A stretch of 64,000 bases of DNA from Closterium sp. NIES-65 (Eukaryota > Streptophyta > Zygnematophyceae > Desmidiales > Closteriaceae): NCBI GenBank assembly GCA_948144175.1, contig CANXME010000095.1, forward strand, positions 496,001 through 560,000, in the 5' to 3' direction. The notes beneath the pieces are model-generated. The model saw nothing but the letters and a program-made list of their open reading frames with translations. It searched no databases and was not told where the DNA came from. Shown here piece by piece: positions 32,484 through 42,339 of the stretch. Both the position numbers and the translations under genes were made by a program. Every line of letters begins with the position of its first letter. Within the stretch, counting starts at the first letter, position 1.

Positions 32484-32535
32484 TGTCAGAATGTGATATT
32501 TGTCTAGCCTGCAGTGGGGTACTCTATAGCGAGTA
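32484..32535 (+). repeat. 3' LTR of element T, left part
   Basis: The first 52 bp of the 3' LTR, ending in GAGTA, which is also the left copy of the target duplication of element I. Confidence 0.93.
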
Positions 32536-32661
32536 TGTCAAACTCATATGCTATAGTCTGTGTAGGCTGTAGTGGGGTAGACAATATGGGGTACAACACT
32601 TTTAGGTTTTCCTACTTGTACCCACCTGCTTGCTAGTTCATTCATTCCTCGTTATTTCACA
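32536..32661 (+). repeat. 5' LTR of element I
   Basis: It starts TGTCAAACTCATATGC and ends TTATTTCACA, and is followed by the primer site at 32662. Confidence 0.95.
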
Positions 32662-32675
32662 TGGTATCAGAGCAG

Positions 32676-32705
32676 GTTCCCTAGTGGGAACGTTTCCTAG
32701 GGCCC
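32676..32705 (+). other. Post-PBS hairpin and GGGCCC motif, element I
   Basis: A 6-bp stem GTTCCC/GGGAAC with a TAGT loop (32676-32691) follows the primer site, then GGGCCCACC from 32700. The same architecture occurs in elements B, C, E, F and G. Element J is inserted four bases after the GGGCCC. Confidence 0.7.
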
Positions 32706-32709
32706 ACCG

Positions 32710-32964
32710 TGTCGAGAGTCTAAGAACAAGAGTTGAAAGGTGGGGCCTAGGCTTAGTAGCCTAGGCCCGTAGTTAGGTATCGAGCGGGTTTTTCCCTAGG
32801 AGAGTGTCGAGTGAGTTGAGAGAGGAAAATTGGAGAATGTGTTTTCACTATAGGATTCGAAGTACATATAGCAAAGGAACACATGAAGAGGTGCACCACC
32901 TACAAATTTAATAACTACACTACAGCTAGAACTACATGCAGTTATAATAAATATGATTCTGACA
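32710..32964 (-). repeat. 3' LTR of element J
   Basis: 255 bp with TGTCA...TCGACA ends on the minus strand. It contains a perfect 11-bp hairpin with a 4-nt loop (32743-32768, GGGCCTAGGCT and its complement). Confidence 0.93.
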
Positions 32965-33479
32965 TCCCCCCGTAACTGCATGCAGGAATAGTTAAGTGCC
33001 GAGCACAACCTGCAGAGGTACACCAACGAGCAATAAAACAAGCAACAGCAGGTACTGCAGGCGGGCTAACTTTGAAAGGTTACCCCCTCCATCTCCTCAC
33101 CCTCCTCCTTCCCCTCCCCCACACTGCTGCAGAAGCAGCAGAGAAGGGGGGAGGAGAGGAGAGGTGGAGGGACGGCTGCTTGTTGCCTCACACCCGCCCC
33201 CCCGGTACCACTCCCCCTGCTCACCCACATCCTCACACCCTCCCCCCCCCAGCGGCAGCTGCAGCGGTGGGACTGAAAGAAGGAGGAGGGGAAGGGAGAG
33301 AGTTGACCCCACGCTCCAACACCCTCCACCCCCATACCCTCCTCCCCACGGCTGCAGGGAGACAAGAGAAAGGGGGGGGTGGGAAGGAAGAAAGCCGCAG
33401 AGCGGCGAAGAGGCGTCGGTGCAGATGGGTCAGGGGCGGCAGCAGGGAGTGCAGGGGCGGAAAGGCCCGTCGCGGGCCA

Positions 33480-33650
33480 GTGCCACGGGGCGCACGACGG
33501 GTAGGATAAAAGGGCCCGATCGTGTGCCTCGGGGCGCACGACGAGCAGGGCACCATCGTGTGCCTCGGGGCGCACGATGGGCAGATAAAGGGCACCGTCG
33601 CGTGCCACGGGGCGCGCGACGGGCAGGGTAGGAGTCACACGCCCGTGGGC
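33480..33650. repeat. Short GC-rich tandem repeat in element J
   Basis: About four to five imperfect units built on GTGCCTCGGGGCGCACGACGG between the LTRs. This is the J counterpart of the leader minisatellites of other elements. Confidence 0.75.
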
Positions 33651-33761
33651 GGGACAAGGTAAAGAATAAAATCGTCACGCGCCCTAGGCGCGCGACCGTA
33701 AAATTTTAGCAGCGGAAGTAAAGCGGGCCCACAGGCCAGGACGAACTCAGCTCCGATAACA

Positions 33762-34016
33762 TGTCGAGAGTCTAAGAACAAGAGTTGAAAGGTGGGGCCT
33801 AGGCTTAGTAGCCTAGGCCCGTAGTTAGGTATCGAGCGGGTTTTTCCCTAGGAGAGTGTCGAGTGAGTTGAGAGAGGAAAATTGGAGAATGTGTTTTCAC
33901 TATAGGATTCGAAGTACATATAGCAAAGGAACACATGAAGAGGTGCACCACCTACAAATTTAATAACTACACTACAGCTAGAACTACATGCAGTTATAAT
34001 AAATATAATTCTGACA
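33762..34016 (-). repeat. 5' LTR of element J
   Basis: Pairs with 32710-32964. The 11-bp hairpin recurs at 33795-33820. Confidence 0.93.
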
Positions 34017-34084
34017 CACCGAATATCGTTCTGCCCAGAGCGCGCTTCGCCCCTGCCCGAGTCGCGCCCCGTGTGCCTACCCTC

Positions 34085-34480
34085 CCGACGCGGCCCCTTC
34101 AGGCCCCTCGTGGCCCCTTCGCAACCTCCCTTCGCGGCCCCTTCGCGGCCCCTTCACGGCCTCTCACGGCCCCTTCACGGCCCCTTTACGGCCCCTTCGC
34201 GGCCCCTTCACGGCCCCTTCGCGGCACCTTCACGGCCCCTTCACGGCCCCTTCACGGCCCCTTCGCGGCCCCTTCACGGCCCCTTCGCGGCCCCTTCGCG
34301 GCCCCCTCGCGGCCCCCTCGCGGCCCCTTCTTGGCCCCTTCGCAGGCCCTTCGAGGCCCCTTCACGGCCCCCCTCGCGGCCCCCCCCTCACGACTCCCTT
34401 CGCGGCCCCTTCACGGCCCCCCTCGCGGCCCCTTCGCGGCCCCCCCTCACGGCTCCCTTCGCGGCCCCTTCGCGACCTCG
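34085..34480 (+). repeat. Leader minisatellite 1 of element I
   Basis: Units of GGCCCCTTC(A/G)C, about 10-11 bp, repeated some 35 times with occasional CCCCCTC variants. Confidence 0.9.
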
Positions 34481-34624
34481 GCCCGTCGCCAGTCGCGGCC
34501 CCGCCGCGTCGCCCCCGCCTCGTCGCATCGCCCCTGCGGGACCCGCGAGGCGCGGCTCCTATGTGTCGCGACACCCCTGCGGGACCCGCGTGGCGTCTCC
34601 CCTGCCCGCCGCGGCATCCTGCCC

Positions 34625-35490
34625 TAACCCGCCCCTGGAGCAGCCACCCCTGCAGCAGCCGCCCTTGGAGCAGCCACCCCTGCAACAGTCGCCCCTGGAG
34701 CAGCCGCCACTGCAGCAGCCGCCCCTGGAGCGGCCACCACTGCAGCAGCCGCCCCTGGAGCAGCCGCCCCTGCAGTAGCCGCCCCTGGAGCAGCCGCCCG
34801 TGCAGCAGCCGCCCCTGGAGCAGCCACCCCTGCAGCAGCCGCCCCTGGAGCAGCCTCCCCTGCAGCAGCCACCCCTGGAGCAGCCGCCCCTGCAGCAGCC
34901 GCCCCTGCAGCAGCCGGGCCTGGAGCAGCCGCCACTGCAGCAGCCGCTCCTAGAGCAACCACCCCTGCAGCAGCCGCCCCTGGAGCAGCCGCCCCTGCAG
35001 CAGCCACCCCTGGAGCAGCCGCCACTACAGCAGCCGCCCCTAGAGCATCCGCCACTGCAGAAGCCGCCCCTGGAGCAGCCGCCACTGCAGCAGCCGCCCC
35101 TGGAGCAGCCGCCACTGCAGCAGCCGCCCCTGGAGCAGCCGCCCCTGCAGCAGCCGCCCCTGCAGCAGCCGCACCTGACACAGCCGCCCCAGGAGCAGCC
35201 GCCACTGCAGCAGCCGCCCTTGGAGTAGCCACCCCTGCAGTAGCCGCACCTGGAGCAGCCGCCCCTGGAGCAGCCGCCCCTGCAGCAGCCGCCCCTGGAG
35301 CAGCCACCCCTGCAGCAGTCGCCCTTGGAGCAGCCGCCACTGCAGTAGCCGCCCCTGGAGCAGCCGCCCCTGCATCAGCCGCCCCTGGAGCAGCCGCCCC
35401 TGCAGCAGCCGCCCCTCGAGCAGCCGCCCCTGGAGGAGCCGCCCTTACAACTGCCGCCCCTGGAGCAGCCGCCCCTGCAGCTACCGCGGA
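34625..35490 (+). repeat. Leader minisatellite 2 of element I
   Basis: About 29 copies of a 30-bp higher-order unit made of two 15-bp halves, CAGCCGCCCCTGGAG and CAGCCGCCCCTGCAG. Long open frames on both strands result from the 15-bp period and are not genes. Confidence 0.92.
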
Positions 35491-35574
35491 GCCCTCGCCC
35501 TACAGTGGTAGCGGCCTCGCCGTTGCCGCCGTCGTACGCCTGCCCTTCTCGCCACTGGTGAGCACTGCCCTGCC

Positions 35575-36209
35575 CGTACTGCTGTTACTGCTGCTCTTGC
35601 TGCTACTGCTCTTTCTACTGCTACTGCTGCTACTTGCGTGGCCAGATGCAGCTCCAGCGTCGTCCGCGTGAGTCCCTCACCCCCCAACAGCTTCGTGAGT
35701 GGTACGCTAGTTGGGGTTATAGGGGTGGCCGTAGTGGGAGTCGTCCTGGAGTGAGTAGTTCAGCAGCTGCTTGTAGTGGCCAGGTGCAGCTGCAGCGTCG
35801 TCTGTGCGCGGTCCTTTCGCCCCAGCAACTTCGTGAGTGGTACGCTCAGCGTGACGGGTCAAGGGGTGTTGCTCGCTGTCCGTACGTCATTCGCACTGGT
35901 GCTCGGACTGGTCAGACTTGCGGGACGTTTGGTCACGCAGAGTCCCGCTGCTTCGCCCGTCTGAGCGACGCCTGGCGTACGGAGTTTGGCGACGCGGCTG
36001 AGCTCCCCGACTGGGTGGAGCTGCTTAGGATGCGGTTAGATGTCTATACTCTTGACTATGATGCTATCCTCACTGCCATGTATGCATTGCCTACTAGTGA
36101 TGAGGGTGACTGTTACCTGTGTGTTCCGCCTGACCCGGGCATTGAGGTTGCTGCTCTAGGTGCTGGTGAGGCTGCTGCTCTAGGTGCTAGTGCGGACAAG
36201 CTGTCCCCC
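35575..36209 (+). pseudogene. Gag C-terminal part fused by deletion, element I
   Basis: Open reading contains two tandem copies of the 'LTPQQLREWYA'-type block and the wide knuckle-like motif (C-x13-C-x4-H-x4-C, starting 'CPYVIRTGARTGQTC'). The 'VYTLDYDAILTAMYALPTS' and 'GDCYLCVPPDPGIE' stretches follow. At about 36190 it jumps from 'AALGAS' to 'ADKLSPRAIP' of the integrase C-terminus, over a 4-base overlap (TGCG), deleting protease and the integrase core. The Gag N-terminus is also absent. Confidence 0.85.
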
Positions 36210-37623
36210 CGTGCTATTCCCTGAGTCTTCCATGGCTTCCCCCCTGACGCGCCTGGTTGGCAGTTTTACCACCCCACCTCGCGCCGTGTTCTGTCCTCCC
36301 AGGACGTCACCTTTGACGAGTCGGTGCCTTACTACCGTCTCTTCCCCTACCGCACTACGCCCCTCCCCCCGCCGCCGCTCTTCCTAGCGCAAGGTCCTCC
36401 CCCGGTAGACCCTCTCCCCCCTCACGGTCCTGCCCCGTCAGGTGTGTCCCAGGTAGACGCAGTCGAGCCTGTCGAGGTAGCTGTTGACTCTGGTGCTGCT
36501 AGGGGCGCTGAGCCTGCAGGTGCCGGGTCCGGGGGTGCGGAGCCTGGGGGTGCTGAGTCTAGGGGTGCTAAGCCTGGGGGTGCTGAGTCTAAGGGTGCTG
36601 AGCCTGGGGGTTTGGAGCCTGGGGGTGCGGAGCCTGGGGGTGTTGGGTCTGCTCGCGTGGTCTGGCGGTGCTTCGTCGAGGCGGGAGCTACTCTCTCCGC
36701 AGGAGTTGCGCGAGTGGTTTGCCCGGCGCTGGAGCCGTGCTGCTGGAGCTGGAGGTACTACTGCTGCTGCTGGTCCTGGAGGTGCTCGTACTGGCGTAAC
36801 TGGAGCTGCTGGGACTGGGGGTGCTGCTGGGGCTGCTGACGTTAGTCCTGCTAAAGGTACTACTGGAGCTGTTGGCAGTACTGGAGCTGACGGTCTTGCT
36901 GCTGCTAGTGCTGCTGGAGCTGGAGCTGCTGGGGGTGTTGGCGCTGGTGGTTCTGCTGGCGCTGGTGCTTCTGAGGGTGCTTGAGTTGGCGCTATTGGAG
37001 CTGGAGGTGCTGCTGGCGCTGGTGCTGCCGCTGGGGGTACTGGTGCTGTCCCTGCTGGTTCTGGAGGCGCTACGCGGCCGAGGCCGTACTTTGTTCCGCT
37101 CCTTGAGCCGGTTCTTGGTCTCCTGCCCTCTACTGGTCCTGCTCCTCCCTTAGAGTGTCCACAGCCTGTCCAGTCGCGGTCACAGTTACAGCCCGCCTCC
37201 CCCCTACCTGCTCCTTCTCCCTACACTGGTCCTACTAGAGGTCTTGCTGAGCGTCGTGAGCCTGCGTCTCGTCCTACGTCGTCTGTTCATGCTGCTCGCA
37301 CTAGTGATCGTGCTCTGCGTCCGCGTCCCCCTGCGGTCCCAGGCACACACTAGATGGCACTGCGTCCTTCCACTGCTCCTTTGCGTGTCCCGTTGCCGTC
37401 TCCTCCAGAGTCCTTTCTTCCTGTTCTTGCTCACCAAGAGTCTGACTCTCTTCGTGCTGCCAGTCCTAGTGTCACGCGTCTCCTGGCCACTGTTGTCACC
37501 GACCCTTCCTTTGAGTCCACTGCTGCGTCTGCCTTAGTTGCTGAGCTTGTCGACTTTGCTGCTCGATGTCGTCTAGACTACGCCGCTAGTCTCGTTGCTG
37601 AGTCTAAGTCTGTCTGTCCTTAA
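36210..37623 (+). pseudogene. Integrase tail and linker, element I
   Basis: After the deletion the frame runs on as 'VFHGFPPDAPGWQFYHPTSR' behind a TGC-to-TGA stop (36222-36224). Then come the pentapeptide array (about 36500-36650, Gly-Ala-Glu-Pro-Gly type), the 'LSPQELREWF' block and Gly/Ala-rich arrays. Frame changes are frequent. The pre-RT spacer is open again at 37354-37623 and ends at a stop (TAA, 37621). Confidence 0.75.
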
Positions 37624-37650
37624 TCCGTCGGGGGTGAGTGTGCTCTTAGC

Positions 37651-39339
37651 ATGGACGTCCTTGAGGACAGGCAGGAGGAGTTCCAGTGTTTTGCTGCTGC
37701 TTTGCCTCATCTCATGTCCACGCTGATTGCCCCTGAGGGAGACCCGGATGCACCAGACATCACGACTCCTCGATCGTACGCTGAGGCGATCGAGGGTCCC
37801 TACTCCTCACAGTGGCAGTCAGCCATGGATGCAGAGATGGCTTCCTGGGAGTCCACAGGCACCTACGTCTACGAGGTTCCCCCACTTGGGACGAACATCG
37901 TCAGTGGCATGTGGATTTTCAGGGTGAAGCGGCCGCCGGGTTCTCCGCTTGTCTTCAAGGCGCGTTACGTGGCTCGAGGCTTCAGTCAGCGGCAGGGAGT
38001 TGACTACTTTCAGACCTTCTCTCCCACCCCGAAGATGACCACTCTTCGGGTGCTGCTGCATGTTGCCGCTCAGCGCGACTACGAGCTTCACTCTCTTGAC
38101 TTCAGCACAGCTTTCCTGTAGGGCAGCCTGCACGAGGAGATCTGGCTGCGCCGCCCACCTGGCTTCACTGGTTCGTTTCCTCCTGGTACCTAGTGGAGCC
38201 TCCAACGGCCAGTCTACGGTCTCCGCCAGGCGCCCCGTGAGTGGCACGACACACTGAGGACTACACTTGCGGCTCTTGGGTTTACTCCGTCTACTGGCGA
38301 CCCATCGCTGTTTCTGCGCATCGACACCTCTTTGCCGCTCTTCTACATCCTCTTGTACGTCGACGACTTGGTCTTTGCCACTGCTGACACTGCTGGACTT
38401 GCCCACGTGAAGTCCGAGCTACAGAAGAGACACACGTGCACAGACCTTGGTGAACTGCGCAGCTACCTTGGCTTGCAGATCACCCGGGACAGAGCACAGC
38501 GCACCATTACCCTGACTCAGTCACACATGGTGCAGCAGGTCCTTCAGCGCTTCGACTTCACGTACTCCTCGCCTCAGGCCACTCCTCTGTCTACTCGCCA
38601 CTCGCTCTCAGCTCTGCCTTCAGATGAGTCCGTACAGCCGAGTGGCCCGGACCTAGAGCTTGTTGGCTGCCTCATATACCTGATGACCTGCACACGACCT
38701 GACCTAGCATACCCTCTTAGCATCTTGGCACGCTATGTTGCTCCTGGGAGACACCGACCAGAGCACATGGCTGCAGCAAAGAGGGTGTTGCGCTACTTGT
38801 GCAGTACGTCGGGCATGAGGCTAGTGCTTGGAGGGCGACGTCCAGTGATCCTCACAGGTCCCGCAGACGCTTCTTGGGCTGACGACCAGGCTACGCAGCA
38901 GTCGTCACAGGGTTACACCTTCAGCCTTGGCTCCGGCTCTGTTTCGTGGCGGTCTACCCGCTCGTCTTCTGTTCTCGGCTCCAGTTGTGAGGCTGAGATC
39001 TACGCGGGGGCCATGGCTGCACAGGAGCTACGCTGGCTCACCTACCTGCTGACTGACCTAGGAGAGCCTCCTCGTTCTCCTCCAGTTCTGTACGTAGAGA
39101 ACAAGGCCATGCTGGCCTTGTGTCGGGAGCACAGACTGGAGCACAGAACGAAGCACATTGCTCTTCGCTACTTCCTTGCTCGTGAGCTGCAGCAGCGTGG
39201 TCAGCTGTGCCTTGCTTACGTGGCCTTTGAGGCCAACACTGCTGATATCTTTACCAAGGAACTTCTGCCTTGTGATCATCAGCGCTTCTGTACGATGCTA
39301 GGTCTTGTGCCTACTTGGCCTCACTTGCTCACTTCTTGA
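37651..39339 (+). pseudogene. Copia RT and RNase H, element I
   Basis: The segment has 'MDVLEDRQEEFQCFAAAL', 'MWIFRVKRPPGSPLVFKARY', 'GVDYFQTFSPTPKMTTLRVL', 'LYVDDLVFATADTAG' (catalytic Asp pair present) and an intact RNase H ending 'ANTADIFTKELLPCDHQRF', stop at 39337-39339. The RT is interrupted by two CAG-to-TAG nonsense changes (38119-38121 and 38191-38193) without other frame damage between 37651 and 39339. Confidence 0.88.
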
Positions 39340-39535
39340 CCTTGTTTGTACTGTGATCTTTCTATACCTGCACTTGCTTGTTTACCTTTATATATGATCT
39401 TGCATGTAAACTGGCCTTGTGGCCTTGCTCTTGTGCTCGGACTGTGTGGCGACGTTGTGATCCACCCTAAGCTTGCTTTGCTTTGCTTGACTGGTCTTGT
39501 GACCTCTTGTTCTCCCCCACTTTGCCTATGGGGTG

Positions 39536-39661
39536 TGTCAAACTCATATGCTATAGTCTGTGTAGGCTGTAGTGGGGTACACAATATGGGGTACAACACT
39601 TTTAGGTTTTCCTACTTGTACCCACCTGCTTGCTAGTTCATTCATTCCTCGTTATATCACA
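39536..39661 (+). repeat. 3' LTR of element I
   Basis: 126 bp, two differences from the 5' LTR. A polypurine tract (TTTGCCTATGGGGTG) precedes it. Confidence 0.95.
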
Positions 39662-39666
39662 GAGTA

Positions 39667-39757
39667 CAGCCCGAATTAGGTTTTCCTATATGTACTCAAC
39701 TGCCTGCTAGTGCAAACCCCTCTTTCTTGTTTCTCACTTCTGTCTAACATTTTGACA
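39667..39757 (+). repeat. 3' LTR of element T, right part
   Basis: The remaining 91 bp of the T LTR, after the second GAGTA (39662-39666). 52 plus 91 equals the 143 bp of the 5' LTR. Confidence 0.93.
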
Positions 39758-40345
39758 CACTCATCACTCTCAAAGCTGCTAGGAGCGTGCTGCGTTACTC
39801 GGCCAGTACATCAAGCGTGGGGCTTGTGCTTGGGGGACAAGGTCTAGTTGTGCTAACGACCAGATGACTTTTCGGTCGTCAAAGGGCTACACATTCAGCT
39901 TTGGTATTCGTAGTGTCTCGTGGAGGTCCATTCGTTCGTCTTGTGTACTCAATTCCAGCTGTGAGGTTGAGATCTACGCTGGGGCTATGGCTGCATAGGA
40001 GTTATGCTGGCTGATTTACCTGCTCACTGACTTGGGTGAGCGGCCTCGTTCTACACCAGTTCTGTACGCTGGCAACAAGGCCATGGTTGCCTTGTGTCGG
40101 GAGCAGTGACTCCAACACAGAACGAAGCACATCGCCCTTCGTTACTTTCTCCTGCGAGAGTTGCAGCAGTGTGGCCAGGTTTGGCTTGCTTGTGTGGCCT
40201 TAGAGGCCAACACTGTTTACATTATCGTTTCTCCACAGCTCTTGGCCTTGTGCCAGCCTTGCCCGACTTGCTTACCTCTTGATCTTAGCTTGTAATTACT
40301 GCAATTTTATATATTTATATATACCTCCATGTATACACTTGCCAA
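39758..40345 (+). pseudogene. Element H, left part: decayed copia RNase H
   Basis: This is degenerate + strand sequence matching the family RNase H ('AARSVLRYSASTSSVGLVLG' type, then 'LYAGNKAMVALCREQ'). It has stops, a CAG-to-TAG at 39996-39998 and a deletion near the end. H is a 3' fragment whose 5' end is lost at or near the boundary with D. It ends in GCCAA, the left target duplication of element G. Confidence 0.75.
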
Positions 40346-40478
40346 TGAGGAAAAAAAAAAACGAGAATGAATAAACTATGAATGAAGTGGGTACAAGTAC
40401 TAACCCTAATTGGGTTGTACCCCCTATGGGATACCCCACTACAGCCTACACAATACTATAAGCTATAATGTTCTGACA
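40346..40478 (-). repeat. 3' LTR of element G
   Basis: It starts TGTCAGAACATTATAGC on the minus strand and ends TCCTCA. The polypurine tract (CCTATGGGGGTG on the minus strand) is at 40479-40490. Confidence 0.92.
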
Positions 40479-40699
40479 CACCCCCATAGGCAAAGTGGGG
40501 GAGAGCAAGGGGTCACAAGACCGGTCAAGCAAAGCAAAGCAAAGCAAGCTCAGGGTGGATCACAACGTCACCACACATTCTGAGCACAAGTTCAAGGCCA
40601 CAAGGCCAGTTCACATACAGGAGTACATATATATATAAGGCTAGACAAGCAAGAGCAGTTATATATATATGTAACAGTACAAGCAAGGTCAAGAGGTGA

Positions 40700-42201
40700 G
40701 CAAGTGAGACAAGACAGGGACAAGACCCAGCTGAGTGCAGAAGCGCTGATGATCACAAGGCGGAAGTGCCTTGGTGAAACATCAGCAGTGTTGGCCTCAG
40801 AGGCCACGTACGCAAGCCGCAACTGACCACGCTGCTGTAGCTCACGAGCAAGGAAGTAGCGAAGAGCAATGTGCTTTGTTCTGTGCTCCAGTCTCTGTCT
40901 CGACACAAGGCCAGCATGGCTTTGTTGTCTACGTACAGGACTGGAGGAGAACGAGGCGGCTCTCCAAGGTGGGTCGGCAGGTAGGTGAGACAGCGAAGCT
41001 CCTGTGCAGCCATGGCCACGGCGTAGATCTCAGCCTCACAACTGGAGCCGAGAACAGAAGACGAGCGAGTAGCCCGCCACGAAACAGAGCCGGAACCAAG
41101 GCTGAAGGTGTAACCCTGTGACGACCGCTGCGTAGCCTGGTCGTCAGCCCAAGAAGCGTCCGCGTTCCCAGTGAGGACCACTGGACTCCGCCCTCCAAGC
41201 ACTAGCCCCATGCCCGACGTACTGCACAAGTAGCGCAACACCCTCTTCGCTGCAGCCATGTGCTCTGGTCGGTGTCTCCCAGGAGCAACATAGCGTGCAA
41301 GAATGCTAAGAGGGTATGCAAGGTCAGGTCGTGTGCAGGTCATCAGGTACATGAGGCAGCCAACAAGCTCTGGATACGGGCCACTCGACTCTAAGGACTC
41401 ATCCGAAGGCAGAGCTGAGAGTGAGTGGCGAGTAGGCACAGGAGTGGCCTGCGGCGAGGAGTACGTGAAGCCGAAGCGCTGAAGGACCTGCTGCACCATG
41501 TGTGACTGAGTCAGGGTAATGGTGCGGCGTGCTCTGTCCCGGGTGATCTGCAAGCCAAGGTAGCTGCGCAGTTCACCCAGGTCAGTGCACGTGTGTCTCT
41601 TCTGCAGCTCGGACTTCACTTAGGCGAGTCCAGCAGTGTCAGCTGTGGCAAAGACCAAGTTGTCGACGTACACGAGGATGTAGAACGGTGGCAGAGAAGT
41701 GTCGGTGCGCAGAAACAGCGACGGGTCGGCAGTAGAGGGAGCAAACCCAAGAGCCGCAAGTGTAGTCCTCAGTGTGTCGTGCCACTCACGTGGCGCCTAG
41801 CGGAGACCGTAGACTGGATGCCGGAGACTCCACTGGGTACCAGGAGGGAAAGACCCAGTGAAGCCAGGTGGGCGGCGCAGCCAGATCTTCTCGTGCAGGC
41901 TGCCCTGTAAGAAAGTTGTGCTGAAGTCGAGAGAGTGCAGCTTGTAGTCACGGTGAGCAGCAACGTGCAGCAGTACCCGAAGAGTGGTCATCTTCGGGGT
42001 GGGGGAGAAGGTCTGAAAGTAGTCAACTCCCTGCCGCTGACTGAAGCCACGAGCCACGTAACGCGCCTTGAAGACAGGCGGAGAACCCGGCGGCCGCTTC
42101 ACCCTGAAGATCCACATGCCACTGACGATGTTCGCCCCAGGAGGGGGGACAGCGTCAACGTAGGTGCCTGTGGACTTCCAGGAAGCCATCTCTGCATCCA
42201 T
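40700..42201 (-). pseudogene. Copia RT and RNase H, element G
   Basis: RT starts 'MDAEMASWKSTGTYVDAVPP' (42201). A CAG-to-TAG at 41797-41799 replaces the Gln of 'YGLRQAP'. A further stop near 41622 follows. The rest (41619-40753) carries RNase H with 'NADASWADDQATQ', 'LYVDNKAMLALCR' and then a frameshift near 40885 before 'ASEANTADV'. The YVDD-containing segment reads 'LVYVDNLVFA', so the second catalytic Asp is changed to Asn. Confidence 0.85.
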
Positions 42202-42339
42202 AGCTGCCTGCCACTAAGAGGAGTAGGGACCCTCTATCGCCTCCGCGTAAGAGCGCGGAGTCAGGATGTCAAGTGCATTCGGGTCTCCCTCAGGGGTAAG
42301 CAGTACGGACACGAGATGAGGTGAAGCAGCAGCCAGACA

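Larger units (their letters stand above)
32710..34016 (-). mobile_element. Element J: 1.3-kb non-coding LTR element in the leader of I
   Basis: The LTRs are 255 bp (32710-32964 and 33762-34016), identical by eye except G/A near the TGACA end. CACCG flanks it at 32705-32709 and 34017-34021. On the minus strand a primer-site-like TGTTATCGGAGC follows the 5' LTR (34016-33762) and ACGGGGGGA precedes the 3' LTR. About 800 bp of internal GC-rich sequence shows no protein domain. The longer LTR and variant primer site make J a different non-autonomous family from T and K. Confidence 0.93.
32536..39661 (+). mobile_element. Element I: recent but defective Ty1/copia inside an LTR of T
   Basis: The LTRs are 126 bp (32536-32661 and 39536-39661) with two differences. 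The target duplication is GAGTA. The primer site TGGTATCAGAGCAGG follows the 5' LTR directly. The leader holds element J and two long minisatellites. The Gag N-terminus, protease and most of integrase are deleted, and RT has nonsense codons. Despite this the LTRs are nearly identical, so an already defective copy probably moved with borrowed enzymes. Confidence 0.95.
31261..39757 (+). mobile_element. Element T: 1.37-kb non-coding LTR element, split by copia I
   Basis: T has a 143-bp 5' LTR (31261-31403), a perfect primer site TGGTATCAGAGC (31404-31415) and about 1.08 kb of GC-rich sequence without coding capacity. A polypurine tract (GACTATGGGGGTG) follows, then a 3' LTR split into 32484-32535 and 39667-39757 by insertion of element I. 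The duplication CACTC flanks it at 31256-31260 and 39758-39762. Small size, LTRs and lack of genes fit a TRIM-type non-autonomous element. It presumably uses enzymes of the coding family, with which it shares primer site and polypurine tract. Confidence 0.92.

Noticed and set aside
33066..33638. A 190-codon minus-strand ORF inside element J, considered as a possible encoded protein
   Set aside because: Composition follows GC-rich repeats, there is no domain, and overlapping ORFs of similar length exist on the other strand. J is better read as non-coding.
34624..35340. A 238-codon minus-strand Ala/Gly-rich ORF and plus-strand Gln/Pro-rich ORFs
   Set aside because: Products of a 15-bp tandem repeat in the leader of element I. 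No start context and no non-repetitive sequence.
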